This document shows positions 26,371 to 39,441 of a DNA stretch of 64,000 bases, in pieces. Under the pieces are notes generated by a model that saw only the letters and a program-made list of their open reading frames with translations, was not told where the DNA came from and searched no databases. The DNA is from Rhodoferax sp. (lineage in GTDB: Bacteria; Pseudomonadota; Gammaproteobacteria; Burkholderiales; Burkholderiaceae_C), in assembly GCA_031291305.1 (NCBI GenBank), contig JARLJH010000039.1, positions 112,959 to 176,958 of the forward strand, read 5' to 3'. The translations under genes and the position numbers were made by a program. Every line of letters begins with the position of its first letter. The first letter of the stretch is position 1.

Positions 26371-28803
26371 TTGAACAACACTGCCAAAACCCAAATAACG
26401 GATATCGGCAAAGACATCAACGCCAACTTGCTGCATACGGTAGGTGCTGACCCAGCACACGCCACACGCAATGAAATGATGCAAGCGGTTTCTCAGGTCG
26501 CACGTGCGCAGCTGTCTGAACGTTGGGTACATACCCAACGAGAAGAGCGCAGCAGCAAAGCACGGCGTGTGGTTTACCTGTCAATGGAATTTCTGATGGG
26601 TCGAACCCTGTCAAATGCCCTGGCAGCCCTCCATCTCACTGACGCCGCCACACAGGGCGCAGCACAGCACGCCTGCGTATTGGAAGACTTGATCGACTGC
26701 GAACCCGACGCGGCACTGGGCAACGGTGGCCTGGGGCGGCTGGCGGCCTGCTTTCTGGACTCCATGGCCACCTTGGGGCTGCCTTCCATCGGCTATGGTA
26801 TTCGCTATGAATATGGCATGTTCGCCCAGGAAATTCAGGATGGACGCCAGGTTGAATATCCCGACTCCTGGCTAAAAGACGGAACGCCGTGGGAGTTTCC
26901 CCGGGCCGAGCTCACTTTTCCAGTCCGTTTTGGAGGCTGGGTGACTCACGAAGACGGCAAAGTCATCTGGAAAAATGCCGGTGAAGTTGCTGCCAAGGCT
27001 TATGACATGGTGATCCCAGGTCATGGCACGCACAAGGTCAGCACCTTGCGCTTATGGAAGGCTGTTGCACCAGACCATATCGACTTGGGTGTTTTCAATG
27101 CTGGCGATTACGCCCGCGCAGCCAGCGCCAAGAACGAATATGAAAACATTTCCTGGGTGCTCTACCCCAACGACAGCACCCCTGCCGGACGTGAATTGCG
27201 CCTCAAGCAAGAGTATTTCTTTGTTGCTGCATCCATGCAGGACCTGATCCAGAGGCATCTGGAGGAGCATCACATTCTCGACAATCTGGCCGAACACGTT
27301 GCCATTCACCTCAACGACACCCACCCTGCCATCGGTGTCGCGGAGCTGATGCGCATCCTTTGTGACGAGCATGGCATGCACTGGGACAAGGCTTGGGCCA
27401 TTTGCGGCAAAACCTTTTCGTATACCAACCACACCTTGATGCCAGAGGCCCTGGAAACCTGGCCGGTGTCGCTTATGCAGCATGTATTGCCACGCCACCT
27501 GGAAATCATCTTTCGCATCAACAAAGAGTTTCTGGATCAGGCAGCACGCTTTCGCCCGGGTGACCAGGAGTTCCTCAAGCGCTTGTCATTGATTGACGAG
27601 GAAGGTGATCGACGGGTCCGAATGGCACATTTGTCCGTGGTGGGAAGTCATATGGTCAATGGTGTCTCGGCACTGCATTCCGAATTGCTGGTGCACACCA
27701 TTTTTTCCGACTTTGCGAGTCTGTGGCCGCACCGCTTTACCAACATGACGAATGGCGTGACGCCCCGGCGTTGGCTGGCACAGGCCAATCCAGGTCTCTC
27801 CAAACTGCTTGATGCCAGCCTGGGTCCAGTCTGGCGGCTTGACCTGACTCAATTGAACCGCCTGGTGGAGCGGCAAAATGATGCCACTTTCAGAAGTCAG
27901 TTCAGAGCCATCAAACGTGAGAATAAGGAACGTTTAGCCAAACTCATCGAGCAAACGACTGGCGTTGTCGTCAGCCCGGATAGCTTGTTTGACGTGCAGG
28001 TCAAACGGATTCACGAATACAAGCGCCAGTTGCTCAACGTTCTTCATGTGGTCACCCGTTATCAGGCGATTCTGGCAAATCCGGATGCCCCCTGGGTACC
28101 GCGGACCGTGATTTTCGCGGGCAAAGCAGCGTCGAGCTACGCAGCAGCCAAGTCCATCATCCATCTGATTCACGATGTCGGATTGACCGTCAACAATGAC
28201 CCACGCATTGGCGACAAGCTGAAGGTCGTTTTCATTCCCAACTACGGCGTGTCTGTGGCTGAAATCATCATGCCGGGGGCAGATTTATCCGAACAAATTT
28301 CAACTGCGGGTACCGAAGCCTCTGGCACTGGCAACATGAAACTGGCGCTCAACGGCGCGCTGACCATCGGCACAGACGACGGCGCCAACATCGAAATTCG
28401 CCAGAACGTCGGCGATGACAATATTTTCATCTTTGGCCTCAAAACACCGGAGGTGCGCAGCCTGCGCGTCGAGGGTTACCACCCCCTGAACTATTACGAA
28501 AACAATCCTGAACTCAAGGCCGTGCTAAACGCCATTGGCGTAGGCGTTTTCTCTCCCAGCGAACCCGGACGTTACAGCGCTCTGGTCAATTCACTGGTTT
28601 GGGGTGGCGATCATTACATGTTGCTTGCCGACTACGCTTCTTACATTGCCACCCAACAGAAAGTCGATGACCTGTACCGTCAACCAGAACTTTGGAGCCA
28701 GAGGGCGATCGCCAATGTTGCGGGTATGGGCGTTTTCTCATCAGACCGCACCATTGGGGAGTATGCTCGCCAAATATGGAATGTCACACCTATCCACTAT
28801 TGA
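26371..28803 (+). CDS. glgP: Glycogen phosphorylase
   Basis: 810 residues with a TTG start preceded by AAAGGA at 26359-26364. The start is favoured because the N-terminal helix region aligns with the family. Blocks seen are RVVYLSMEFLMGRTLSNAL (substrate entry), GNGGLGRLAACFLDSMATLG, HLNDTHPAIGVAELMRI, TNGVTPRRWL and the PLP-binding EASGTGNMKLALNGAL then TIGTDDGANIEI. It releases glucose-1-phosphate from glycogen ends in the cytoplasm. It opens the plus-strand arm glgP-glgB-glgX of the glycogen locus. Confidence 0.97.
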   Translation: MNNTAKTQITDIGKDINANLLHTVGADPAHATRNEMMQAVSQVARAQLSERWVHTQREERSSKARRVVYLSMEFLMGRTLSNALAALHLTDAATQGAAQHACVLEDLIDCEPDAALGNGGLGRLAACFLDSMATLGLPSIGYGIRYEYGMFAQEIQDGRQVEYPDSWLKDGTPWEFPRAELTFPVRFGGWVTHEDGKVIWKNAGEVAAKAYDMVIPGHGTHKVSTLRLWKAVAPDHIDLGVFNAGDYARAASAKNEYENISWVLYPNDSTPAGRELRLKQEYFFVAASMQDLIQRHLEEHHILDNLAEHVAIHLNDTHPAIGVAELMRILCDEHGMHWDKAWAICGKTFSYTNHTLMPEALETWPVSLMQHVLPRHLEIIFRINKEFLDQAARFRPGDQEFLKRLSLIDEEGDRRVRMAHLSVVGSHMVNGVSALHSELLVHTIFSDFASLWPHRFTNMTNGVTPRRWLAQANPGLSKLLDASLGPVWRLDLTQLNRLVERQNDATFRSQFRAIKRENKERLAKLIEQTTGVVVSPDSLFDVQVKRIHEYKRQLLNVLHVVTRYQAILANPDAPWVPRTVIFAGKAASSYAAAKSIIHLIHDVGLTVNNDPRIGDKLKVVFIPNYGVSVAEIIMPGADLSEQISTAGTEASGTGNMKLALNGALTIGTDDGANIEIRQNVGDDNIFIFGLKTPEVRSLRVEGYHPLNYYENNPELKAVLNAIGVGVFSPSEPGRYSALVNSLVWGGDHYMLLADYASYIATQQKVDDLYRQPELWSQRAIANVAGMGVFSSDRTIGEYARQIWNVTPIHY

Positions 28804-28857
28804 TCGGACCCGGTGTGGCAAATTGCCCGGGTGGCTCCTGCCTCAAGAAAGATTTCT

Positions 28858-31038
28858 ATGTTGTCCTCTCAAGATATCGACCGGGTTTGTCGAGCCAGCC
28901 ACAGCGACCCTTTCGCCATTCTGGGGCCACATAAAACCAAAGGTGGAAAGACCTCTGTACGTTGCTTCCTGCCGACAGCCAGCACCGTCACGGTGGTCAG
29001 TCTGGATGGCCAAACGCTGGGTGAGTTGACACAGCGTCATCCGGATGGTTTTTTTGAAGGCGTGGTCAGCGCCAAGCCCGATTCGCCCTACCAGCTCCGG
29101 GTGCTATGGGCCAGTGGCTTCACCAGCTTGCTGGACGACCCTTACCGCTTTCCACCGGTGCTGGGTGAGATGGATGTCTGGTTGTTGGGCGAAGGCACGC
29201 ATCTGCGACCCTTTGAAGTACTGGGGGCGCAGCTTTGCACCATGGAAGGTGTCGCAGGCACCCGCTTTGCCGTGTGGGCACCCAATGCGTCACGCGTCAG
29301 CGTCGTGGGCGACTTCAATTTTTGGGATGGCCGACGCCACCCCATGCGACTGCGCCGGGAGTGCGGTGTCTGGGAAATATTCCTGCCTGGCGTTCAGGCG
29401 GGCGCACTCTACAAATATGAAATTCGCAGTCGATACGGTGATGTGCTGCCCGACCGGGCGGACCCCTATGCACTGCAAGCCGAACTGCGCCCGGCGACAG
29501 CCAGTGTGGTCGGTGCGTTGCCCAGCAAAATCCTCCCCAGCAATGAACGCAAGCGTGCCAATGCACTGGATGCGCCGATCAGTATCTACGAGGTACACCT
29601 GGGTTCCTGGCGACGCGTGACCGAAGACGGCAACCGCTGGTTGACCTGGGATGAGTTGGCTGACACACTGGTGCCCTACGCGAAAGACATGGGCTTCACC
29701 CATCTGGAGCTTCTGCCCATCAGTGAGCATCCTTTTGATGGTTCCTGGGGCTACCAGCCCATTGGTCTGTACGCTCCGACTTCGCGGTTTGGCGACGCTG
29801 CTGGCTTTGGCCGACTGGTAGCGCGCTGCCACGAGGCCGATATCGGTCTGATCCTGGACTGGGTTCCAGCCCACTTCCCCACCGATGCCCATGGTTTGGC
29901 CAACTTTGACGGCACTCATCTGTACGAGTACGCTGATCCGCGCGAGGGTTTTCACAACGACTGGAACACGCTGATCTACAACCTGGGACGCACCGAAGTT
30001 CGCAACTTTTTGGTCGGCAACGCGCTGTATTGGCTGGAGCGTTTTGGAGTGGACGGACTGCGCGTGGATGCGGTGGCGTCCATGCTGTACCGCGACTACA
30101 GCCGCAACGAGGGCGAGTGGATTCCCAATATCTACGGCGGACGTGAGAACCTGGAAGCGATTTCCTTTCTCAAGCGCATGAATGAGGTGGTGGGGGTGGA
30201 GCGCGAGCAAGCCATCACGCTCGCCGAGGAGTCCACCGCCTACCCAGCCGTATCGCGCCCCACCTTCGCAGGTGGCTTGGGTTTCCATTACAAATGGAAC
30301 ATGGGGTGGATGCATGACACCCTGACTTATGTGGCGCGCGACCCGATTTACCGGCAACACCATCAAGGCGAGATGACCTTCAGCATGGTCTATGCGTTCA
30401 ACGAAAATTTCGTTCTACCCGTCTCACACGACGAAGTGGTACACGGCAAGGGTTCACTGCTCAACAAGATGCCCGGAGATCGCTGGCAACAATTCGCCAA
30501 CCTGCGAACTTTCCTAGGCTATATGTTCGGCCACCCTGGCAAAAAGCTCCTGTTTATGGGCTGCGAATTTGCTCAGGATCGCGAGTGGAACCACGACCAC
30601 AGCCTGGATTGGCATCTGCTGGACAACCCCCAACACGCGGGTGTGCAATGTCTGGTGCGCGACCTCAACCACCTTTACCGCGCCACCCCTGCGCTATACA
30701 GCCAGGACTTTGTTCCTGCTGGCTTTGAGTGGATCGAGCACAGCGACAACCAGCGCTCAGTGCTGAGTTTTATCCGTTGGGCCACCGATCAAAGCAGCTT
30801 TGTGGTGGTGCTGTGTAACTTCACACCCTCTGTTTGGACCGATTACCGCCTGGGCGTGCCGCGCCCAGGCACCTACCAGGAGTTGCTCAACACAGACTGG
30901 AGCGCTTATGGCGGCAGTAACGTCTGTTCGCTGGCCACCGGAAATCAGGCTACCAGCACCCCCTGGCATGGCAAATTGAACTCCATCCTAGTCACCGTGC
31001 CTCCATTGGCCACAGTCTTCCTGAAATGGACCGTCTGA
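28858..31038 (+). CDS. glgB: 1,4-alpha-glucan branching enzyme
   Basis: 726 residues from [23 protein letters not shown]; an upstream in-frame GTG at 28813 is less likely. Two N-terminal carbohydrate/CBM48 modules (about 5-110 and 120-215; [23 protein letters not shown]) precede the GH13 barrel. Visible catalytic region blocks are [40 protein letters not shown] (nucleophile Asp), ITLAEEST (acid Glu) and [14 protein letters not shown]. It makes alpha-1,6 branches in glycogen. It lies 54 bp after glgP and overlaps glgX by 13 bp. Confidence 0.97.
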   Translation: MLSSQDIDRVCRASHSDPFAILGPHKTKGGKTSVRCFLPTASTVTVVSLDGQTLGELTQRHPDGFFEGVVSAKPDSPYQLRVLWASGFTSLLDDPYRFPPVLGEMDVWLLGEGTHLRPFEVLGAQLCTMEGVAGTRFAVWAPNASRVSVVGDFNFWDGRRHPMRLRRECGVWEIFLPGVQAGALYKYEIRSRYGDVLPDRADPYALQAELRPATASVVGALPSKILPSNERKRANALDAPISIYEVHLGSWRRVTEDGNRWLTWDELADTLVPYAKDMGFTHLELLPISEHPFDGSWGYQPIGLYAPTSRFGDAAGFGRLVARCHEADIGLILDWVPAHFPTDAHGLANFDGTHLYEYADPREGFHNDWNTLIYNLGRTEVRNFLVGNALYWLERFGVDGLRVDAVASMLYRDYSRNEGEWIPNIYGGRENLEAISFLKRMNEVVGVEREQAITLAEESTAYPAVSRPTFAGGLGFHYKWNMGWMHDTLTYVARDPIYRQHHQGEMTFSMVYAFNENFVLPVSHDEVVHGKGSLLNKMPGDRWQQFANLRTFLGYMFGHPGKKLLFMGCEFAQDREWNHDHSLDWHLLDNPQHAGVQCLVRDLNHLYRATPALYSQDFVPAGFEWIEHSDNQRSVLSFIRWATDQSSFVVVLCNFTPSVWTDYRLGVPRPGTYQELLNTDWSAYGGSNVCSLATGNQATSTPWHGKLNSILVTVPPLATVFLKWTV

Positions 31039-33137
31039 ACATTGCCACCACACAGTTGGGGCAGCCCTGGCCATTGGGCGCCCATTTCGATGGAAAGGGT
31101 ATTAACTTTGCCGTCTTTTCTGCCCACGCTCAGGCCGTTGACCTGTGCCTTTTTGACAACATCGGGACTCAGGAACTGGCTCGACTGCGCCTGAAAGGCC
31201 ACTCCGGTGACATTTGGCACGGTTACCTGCCCAATGCCCAGCCTGGCTTGGTCTATGGCCTGCGCGCCTCGGGCCCCTGGCGGCCCGACCGTGGCCATCG
31301 TTTTGACGCGTCCAAACTCCTGCTGGACCCCTATGCCCGCGACATTGTTGGCGAGTTCATCTGGCGCGACGAACACTTTGCGCCAGACCGCACACATCCG
31401 CGTCACCTCGAGACACGAGACAACGCCGCTGTGGCACTCAAGGCACGCGTTATCCACGACAACTTCGACTGGAAAGACGACCGCCCCCCTGCCATACCCA
31501 TGGCGAATTCCATCCTCTACGAGTGCCACGTCAGGGGCTTTAGTAAGACACACCCAGACATCCCCGAAAAGCTGCGAGGAACCTTTGCTGGCCTGGGGCA
31601 CCCTGCCTCCATCGGCTACCTGAAGGCGCTGGGCGTCACGGCGGTGAGCCTGCTTCCGGTGCACTACCACCTCAGCGAAGAACGCCTCGTGGAAATGGGC
31701 CTGAGCAATTACTGGGGCTACAACACCCTGGGGTTCTTTTGTCCGAACCCCCGACTGGCCAGCGGGGAAAATGGACTCTCATCGCGAGATGAATTTCGCC
31801 AAATGGTGCGCACACTGCATGCGGCGGGACTGGAAGTCATCCTCGACGTGGTGTACAACCACACCGCTGAAGCTGGCCACAACGGCCCCACTCTGAGTTT
31901 TCGCGGACTCGACAATGCCAATTACTACCGTCTGGTTCCCAACGACCTGAACCACTACGAAAACTTCAGTGGATGCGGCAACACCCTGGACATTCGGCAA
32001 CCCCGTGTATTGCAGTTGGTCATGGACAGCTTGCGCTACTGGGTCAGCGACATGCATGTGGATGGCTTTCGATTTGACCTGGCCACGGTGCTGGGCCGCA
32101 CAGACAGCGGCTTTTCTCCTCAAGCTGCTTTTTTTGCAGCAGTGGCTCAGGACCCGGTGCTATGCCGCGTCAAAATGATCGCCGAACCTTGGGACATCGG
32201 CCCAGGAGGTTATCAGGTAGGACAGTTTCCGCGCGGCTGGCTGGAGTGGAATGACCATTTCCGCGACAGCATGCGCCGTTTCTGGGTGCAAAGTGTCGCC
32301 TCTCCCCATGCTACCGGCAGCGGTGGTACGCTGGGCGAGTTCGCCATGCGCTTGTGCGGGTCGTCCGACCTGTATCAGGCCCGTCGCCGCGAGCCCTCGG
32401 AGTCGGTGAATTATGTTATCTCGCACGACGGCTATACCCTACTGGACCTGCTGAGCTACAACCACCGGCATAACCTAGCCAATGGTGAAGACAACCGTGA
32501 CGGCCAGGGAAACAACCTCAATTTCAACTGCGGAATGGAAGGCCCCAGCGCTGATGCGCAAGTCAATCAGCTTCGCCATCTGTTGCAGCGGGCTTTACTT
32601 GCCACCAATCTGCTGGCCCAGGGCACACCCATGCTGTGTGCAGGGGATGAGTTGGGGCACACTCAGGGCGGCAACAACAACCCCTATTGCCAGGACAATG
32701 AAAACACCTGGCTCGACTGGTCACATATGGACACCGAGTTGCTGGCGTTCACTCGACATGTGATCGGCCTGCGGCAACGCCTGCAACCGTTTGCCAATGT
32801 CTGGTACAGCGGCATTGCGGATGCCGATGGCATTTACGACTTATCCTGGTGGAATGCCGACGGCAGCGTCTTGCAGGGCTCTGCATGGCAATTACCTCAG
32901 CGCCGCGCTCTGGGGTGTCTGATCGGCAAACCCGGACAATCGGGCTCACCTCTGCTGCTGCTGGTCAACAACTCTGCGCACCCAGAACACTTTGTGTTGC
33001 CGCGCGGCCATTGGCAGGGCCTGCTCGACACCAGCCACCCGCTGGGATTAGCCGACTGGCAAGGTGCAGGCACCAGCGAACTGCCTGTGGCGGCGCACAG
33101 CCTGCTACTGCTGCAGCAGATTGTTACCCGCAAATAG
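31026..33137 (+). CDS. glgX: Glycogen debranching enzyme (isoamylase type)
   Basis: 703 residues. N-terminal CBM48 segment ([23 protein letters not shown]) then a GH13 domain with [41 protein letters not shown] (nucleophile Asp), [17 protein letters not shown] (acid Glu) and [15 protein letters not shown]. GlgX cleaves alpha-1,6 branches of the limit dextrin left by GlgP. It starts 13 bp before the glgB stop (translational coupling) and converges with malQ, leaving only 18 bp between the stops and no obvious terminator. Confidence 0.95.
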   Translation: MDRLNIATTQLGQPWPLGAHFDGKGINFAVFSAHAQAVDLCLFDNIGTQELARLRLKGHSGDIWHGYLPNAQPGLVYGLRASGPWRPDRGHRFDASKLLLDPYARDIVGEFIWRDEHFAPDRTHPRHLETRDNAAVALKARVIHDNFDWKDDRPPAIPMANSILYECHVRGFSKTHPDIPEKLRGTFAGLGHPASIGYLKALGVTAVSLLPVHYHLSEERLVEMGLSNYWGYNTLGFFCPNPRLASGENGLSSRDEFRQMVRTLHAAGLEVILDVVYNHTAEAGHNGPTLSFRGLDNANYYRLVPNDLNHYENFSGCGNTLDIRQPRVLQLVMDSLRYWVSDMHVDGFRFDLATVLGRTDSGFSPQAAFFAAVAQDPVLCRVKMIAEPWDIGPGGYQVGQFPRGWLEWNDHFRDSMRRFWVQSVASPHATGSGGTLGEFAMRLCGSSDLYQARRREPSESVNYVISHDGYTLLDLLSYNHRHNLANGEDNRDGQGNNLNFNCGMEGPSADAQVNQLRHLLQRALLATNLLAQGTPMLCAGDELGHTQGGNNNPYCQDNENTWLDWSHMDTELLAFTRHVIGLRQRLQPFANVWYSGIADADGIYDLSWWNADGSVLQGSAWQLPQRRALGCLIGKPGQSGSPLLLLVNNSAHPEHFVLPRGHWQGLLDTSHPLGLADWQGAGTSELPVAAHSLLLLQQIVTRK

Positions 33138-33155
33138 GCCCCCGCGCTAAGCTGG

Positions 33156-34682
33156 TCAGACCGTCAAATCGAGACGCTCAAAACCAACACGAGCACTCGC
33201 CGCCGCAATGTGTGCAAGCCGCACTGACGTCTCTGGCGCCACCCAGTCCCAACTGAAGCGCCAGGTCCAGCAATCGACCATGGTGCCCGGCACGTTCATG
33301 CGGTGCTCCGATCCGAGCTCCAATACATCCTGAAACTGGCACAAAGACAGCCGCGCCACCGACATGGCAGCAGCCCGCAGCAAAGCCCAGGTGAAATCGG
33401 CACCATCCACCACGTCAAGATAGGCTTGCGCAAAAGCCCGCTCATGCGGGCTGCAACCTACCCACCAGCCCAGCAGGGTATCGTTGTCATGGGTGCCGGT
33501 GTAAACCACCGTATTGGGTTCATAGTTATGCGGCAGAAACGGATGATGAGCATCGCCCGAAAAAGCAAATTGCAGCACCCGCATGCCTGGAAAACCAGTT
33601 CTCTGACGCATCCGAACAACTTCTTCGGTGATGATGCCCAAGTCTTCGGCAATGATGGGCAACGGTCCCAACGACTGCGTCAGAGCTTCAAACAAGGCGT
33701 CGCCCGGTCCATTTCGCCAGCACCCCTGAATGGCGGTCGGCTCATTGGCCGGAATTTCCCAATAGTCGACAAAACCCCGAAAGTGATCAATGCGAATCAC
33801 GTCGGACAGGGTCAACTGACGCTTGACTCGCTCCACCCACCATCGGTAACCATCTGCCTGCATGGCTTCCCAGTTATAGAGAGGGTTTCCCCAACGCTGG
33901 CCTGTCGCCGAGAAAAAATCCGGTGGTACACCAGCCACCACGCGTGGCTGACCGCTGGTATCGAGCAGGTATAAATCGGGGCGCGACCAACAGTCAGCTC
34001 CGTGATGAGCAACAAAGATCGGCAAATCCCCCACCATCAAAACACCTTTGCTGTGCGCGTAAGCTCTAAGCGCCTGCCACTGGATGTCAAACTGCCATTG
34101 CACAAAACGCCAAAAAGCCAGTTCATCTGCATACGCCAGGCGAGCGATGGCCAATGCCGCATCATCCCGTTGCGCCAGCGGAGTTGGCCACTGAGGCCAT
34201 AACAAAGGCGCATGGACCCTATCCAGCGCCATGAACAGGGCGTAGTCTTCCAGCCAAACCTGGTGGGAGGCTGCCCACTGTGCCTGCTCCTGCAAGTCCT
34301 GTGGGGTTGCTAGCGCGACAAACCCAGCAAACGCCTCACGTAGCCGCCTCATACGCCAGGGCATGACCTCCGGGTAATTCACCTTCAAGGCATCAAAGTC
34401 TTTCTGCAAGCTGGCTGCAGCAATCCAGCCACGCTCCATCAAAGGCTCAAAAGCCACCAGCATCGGGTTGCCAGCAAACACAGAGCCCCCCATGTACGGC
34501 GAATACCCCGGACCAACAGGCCCCAGTGGCAAAGTTTGCCAGAGAGTCTGTCCGGCTTTATGCAGCCAGTCCACAAAGTAGTAGGCATTTGGCCCCAGGT
34601 CTCCCGACCCATGAGGGCCTGGCAAGGAGGTGGGGTGCAACACCACACCAGCGCGACGCAGATCCATCAAAGAACTTGGCAT
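33156..34682 (-). CDS. malQ: 4-alpha-glucanotransferase
   Basis: 508 residues (503 if translation starts at the in-frame ATG at 34667, MDLRRAGVVLHPTSLPG). GH77 blocks are AGVVLHPTSLPGPHGSGDLG, GPVGPGYSPYMGGSVFAGNP, VMVGDLPIFVAHHGADCWS, GQRWGNPLYNWEAMQ, IRIDHFRGFVDYWEIPA (nucleophile region), IIAEDLGIITEEV and YTGTHDNDTLLGWW. It disproportionates maltodextrins, recycling the short chains made by GlgP and GlgX. It is the last gene of the minus-strand arm, 69 bp after glgA. Confidence 0.96.
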   Translation of the reverse strand: MPSSLMDLRRAGVVLHPTSLPGPHGSGDLGPNAYYFVDWLHKAGQTLWQTLPLGPVGPGYSPYMGGSVFAGNPMLVAFEPLMERGWIAAASLQKDFDALKVNYPEVMPWRMRRLREAFAGFVALATPQDLQEQAQWAASHQVWLEDYALFMALDRVHAPLLWPQWPTPLAQRDDAALAIARLAYADELAFWRFVQWQFDIQWQALRAYAHSKGVLMVGDLPIFVAHHGADCWSRPDLYLLDTSGQPRVVAGVPPDFFSATGQRWGNPLYNWEAMQADGYRWWVERVKRQLTLSDVIRIDHFRGFVDYWEIPANEPTAIQGCWRNGPGDALFEALTQSLGPLPIIAEDLGIITEEVVRMRQRTGFPGMRVLQFAFSGDAHHPFLPHNYEPNTVVYTGTHDNDTLLGWWVGCSPHERAFAQAYLDVVDGADFTWALLRAAAMSVARLSLCQFQDVLELGSEHRMNVPGTMVDCWTWRFSWDWVAPETSVRLAHIAAASARVGFERLDLTV

Positions 34683-34751
34683 TCAGTTGTCCCAAACTAG
34701 TAAAAAAGTGCATCGATTCCCAGTCGACACCGCGTGAACATAGGCACAAAC

Positions 34752-36200
34752 CTATGCGCACAAATGCCGATAAAGCGCAGCGTACTGCCGGGCGGCGCTT
34801 TGCCAGCCAAGATCCTGACGCATACCGCAGGCGCGCACCCTCTTCCATTCCGGCTTGCGTGCATATAACGCAAAAGCGCGGGCCACGGCCCTCTCCAGCG
34901 CCTGTTGGTTGAAATCATCAAACACGAAGCCGTTGGCTCGGCCTTCCGCCATGTTTTCCAGCGAACAATCCACCACGGTGTCGGCCAGACCGCCGACGCT
35001 GTGAACCAGTGGCAGGCTGCCATATTTCAGACCGTACATCTGCGTCAAGCCGCAGGGTTCAAACTGCGAAGGCACCAGCGTGACATCGGTCGCAGAAAAA
35101 ATGCGATGCGCGTAGGCCTCGTCATAGCCAATACGTACCGACACAGTCTGGGGGTGTTGTGCTGCCCGCGCCTTGAACAGTGACTCAAGATATGCATCAC
35201 CCGTCCCCAGCACCACCAACTGCCCACCACGCGACAAAATAGCATCGATCGCCCCCATCACCAGATGCAAGCCCTTTTGGTCTGTCAGGCGACTAACCAC
35301 GCCAAACAGGGGCGCATCTGCCTGTATCGTCAAACCCAGCTCTTCCTGCAAAGCCGCTTTGCAATTCGACTTGCCTATCATGTCGCTCACGTTGTACCGG
35401 TTTGACAGGTGATGATCGATCGCAGGGTTCCAGACTGCATCATCTACTGCGTTCAAAATGCCAGAGAGTGACCCCGAGCGTGTACGCAACAAGCCGTCAA
35501 AGCCACAGCCCTGCTGCGGCGTCTGTATTTCTCTGGCGTAGGTGGGGCTGACAGTGGTGATGTAGTCTGAGTAATACAACCCAGCTTTCATGAAGGACAA
35601 CTGACCATAAAACTCCACGCCGTTTACACCAAACGCCTCATGTGGTAGACCCAGTTCGTAAAAACACGCAGGCGAAAACACGCCTTGATAAGCCAAGTTA
35701 TGGATGGTGAATACCGTAGCCACGCGCAAAGAGCTGTGTGACATGAAAGCCATGTAGGCCGACGTCAGGCCAGCATGCCAGTCGTGGCTATGCACCACTT
35801 GTGGTTGCCAATGTGTGTCCAACCCATGTGCCAACTGCGCCGCCACCCAACTCAACAAAGCAAAGCGCCTGTGGTTGTCCGCATAGGGCTGTCGCCAGGC
35901 GTCTTCGTAGGGGCTGCCCGGACGGGCATAGAGATGCGGCAAGTCAATGACATAAGCATCCAGTGCCAGCGTGCGCAGCCTGCCTTGACGCAGTTGAAGG
36001 CGCTCACCCCAAGGCGCTGTCAACTCCGCCATCACCCAGGAATCACCCAGATCGTCCAGGATGGCCGGAAAGCCAGGCAACACCACGCGCACTTGGCAAC
36101 CCACCGTCTGCAACGCGGCAGGCAAAGCCCCAGCAATGTCGGCAAGCCCTCCCGTCTTGAGCAAGGGAAAAATCTCGGCACTGACTTGCAATACATTCAT
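34752..36200 (-). CDS. glgA: Glycogen synthase
   Basis: 482 residues from MNVLQVSAEIFPLLKTGGLADIAGALP; a GTG three codons upstream is an alternative. The KTGGL motif binds ADP-glucose. Further blocks are HSHDWHAGLTSAYM, the C-terminal GVVSRLTDQKGLHLVMGAID, and PSQFEPCGLTQMYGLKYGSLPLVHSVGGL of the GT5 family. It extends alpha-1,4 glucan chains from ADP-glucose. It starts 16 bp downstream of the glgC stop, so the two are co-transcribed. Confidence 0.97.
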   Translation of the reverse strand: MNVLQVSAEIFPLLKTGGLADIAGALPAALQTVGCQVRVVLPGFPAILDDLGDSWVMAELTAPWGERLQLRQGRLRTLALDAYVIDLPHLYARPGSPYEDAWRQPYADNHRRFALLSWVAAQLAHGLDTHWQPQVVHSHDWHAGLTSAYMAFMSHSSLRVATVFTIHNLAYQGVFSPACFYELGLPHEAFGVNGVEFYGQLSFMKAGLYYSDYITTVSPTYAREIQTPQQGCGFDGLLRTRSGSLSGILNAVDDAVWNPAIDHHLSNRYNVSDMIGKSNCKAALQEELGLTIQADAPLFGVVSRLTDQKGLHLVMGAIDAILSRGGQLVVLGTGDAYLESLFKARAAQHPQTVSVRIGYDEAYAHRIFSATDVTLVPSQFEPCGLTQMYGLKYGSLPLVHSVGGLADTVVDCSLENMAEGRANGFVFDDFNQQALERAVARAFALYARKPEWKRVRACGMRQDLGWQSAARQYAALYRHLCA

Positions 36201-36216
36201 CGAAAACACTTTCTAA

Positions 36217-37488
36217 TCAAAGCTTGGCTAACATTTCGCTGGTGATCAACACCACGCCACCTTCGGTGCGCTCAAATCGTTGCGCATCCAAGGCTGGATC
36301 CTCCCCCACCACTAGACCTTCGGGAATCAGACATCCCCGGTCAATCACCACCTTACGCAGGCGGCAATTGCGCTGGATGGTCACATCGGGCAACACCACG
36401 GCCTCTTCGACGCGGCAGAACGAGTGCACCCGCACCTCGGAAAACAGCACAGAATGCGCCACATACGAGCCCGACACAATGCACCCACCAGAGACCAGCG
36501 TATTCACAGCCACACCATTCTGACCCAGTGTGTCGGGCACAAACTTGGCTGGAGGCAACTGACGCTGGTAGGTCCAGATGGGCCAATCGGTATCGTAAAT
36601 GTCAAGTTCAGGGACCGTGGATGCCAGATCCAGATTGGCCGACCAGAAGGCATCGATCGTGCCGACATCGCGCCAATAAGGCTCCACGCCCTTGACCCGC
36701 GACACACATGACATGCCAAATGGGTGCGCCACGGCGCGCCCCTGGCCCACTGCAGCTGGGATCACGTTCTTGCCAAAATCATGTTCCGAATCCGGATTGG
36801 TCACATCATCTTCAAGCAGCCGGTAAAGATAATCGGCGTCGAAGATGTAGATGCCCATACTGGCCAGTGACATCGCATCGTTGCCCGGCATGGAAGGTGG
36901 ATTGACCGGCTTTTCAACAAACGCCGTGATCTTGCGTGTGGCATCGACCGCCATCACACCAAATGCCGTCGCCTCAGCGCGCGGCACCTCAATACAGCCC
37001 ACGGTGCAACCAGCGCCACTCACAACGTGATCCTTGAGCATGATGGAATAGTCCATCTTATAGACGTGATCACCTGCCAGAATGACGATGTACTTCGGAT
37101 TGCTGGAACGGATGATGTCCAGATTCTGAAAAATGGCGTCCGCTGTTCCGCGGTACCAGTGTTCTTCTCCAGTCCGCTGAGACGCCGGCAGCAAATCCAC
37201 CATTTCATTGAGTTCAGCACGCAGAAAACTCCAGCCGCGCTGCATATGCCGCATGAGCGAGTGCGACTTGTATTGTGTGACCACCGCCATGCGCCGAATA
37301 CCCGAGTTCACGCAATTTGACAGAGGGAAATCAATGATGCGGAATTTGCCGCCAAAATACACCGCCGGCTTGGCCCGGCTATCCGTCAACTGTTTCAGGC
37401 GTGACCCGCGCCCGCCCGCCAGCACCAAAGCCACTGTGTGACGCACCAGTTGGTGGGTTCCCTGGGTCGTACTTTCAAACGTATGCAT
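36217..37488 (-). CDS. glgC: Glucose-1-phosphate adenylyltransferase
   Basis: 423 residues, the usual length. The N-terminal [35 protein letters not shown] carries the pyrophosphorylase signature and allosteric site residues; [27 protein letters not shown] and the C-terminal beta-helix follow. It forms ADP-glucose, the committed and usually allosterically controlled step of glycogen synthesis. A good ribosome binding site (GGAGTG) precedes ATG. It lies 35 bp downstream of pgm in the order pgm-glgC-glgA-malQ. Confidence 0.97.
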   Translation of the reverse strand: MHTFESTTQGTHQLVRHTVALVLAGGRGSRLKQLTDSRAKPAVYFGGKFRIIDFPLSNCVNSGIRRMAVVTQYKSHSLMRHMQRGWSFLRAELNEMVDLLPASQRTGEEHWYRGTADAIFQNLDIIRSSNPKYIVILAGDHVYKMDYSIMLKDHVVSGAGCTVGCIEVPRAEATAFGVMAVDATRKITAFVEKPVNPPSMPGNDAMSLASMGIYIFDADYLYRLLEDDVTNPDSEHDFGKNVIPAAVGQGRAVAHPFGMSCVSRVKGVEPYWRDVGTIDAFWSANLDLASTVPELDIYDTDWPIWTYQRQLPPAKFVPDTLGQNGVAVNTLVSGGCIVSGSYVAHSVLFSEVRVHSFCRVEEAVVLPDVTIQRNCRLRKVVIDRGCLIPEGLVVGEDPALDAQRFERTEGGVVLITSEMLAKL

Positions 37489-37523
37489 CTTGAATCACTC
37501 CTTGTGTTGATGGGGTTTGCGGC

Positions 37524-39221
<1,698 letters not shown>

Positions 39222-39441
39222 CTACAAAAATAAGTGCACGGACGATGGCTTCGGATTGCGCTACAACATTTGTTGCAGCGCTTCGAATTTAGCACCAATA
39301 CCAGCCCGGGAACAATAGCTGACAACCTTTAAAATAGGCGTATAAGCCGCTCGGAATTGACTTGGCTCAATGAAATCACCTTTAGCGCGAGCCGCCTGTT
39401 TAACCCCCCATCACGCCCAGCGCCAGACCTGAGAAACCCCT

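Noticed and set aside
29290-30366. Minus-strand ORF of 358 codons inside glgB
   Set aside because: Antisense to the conserved GH13 domain; no independent evidence.
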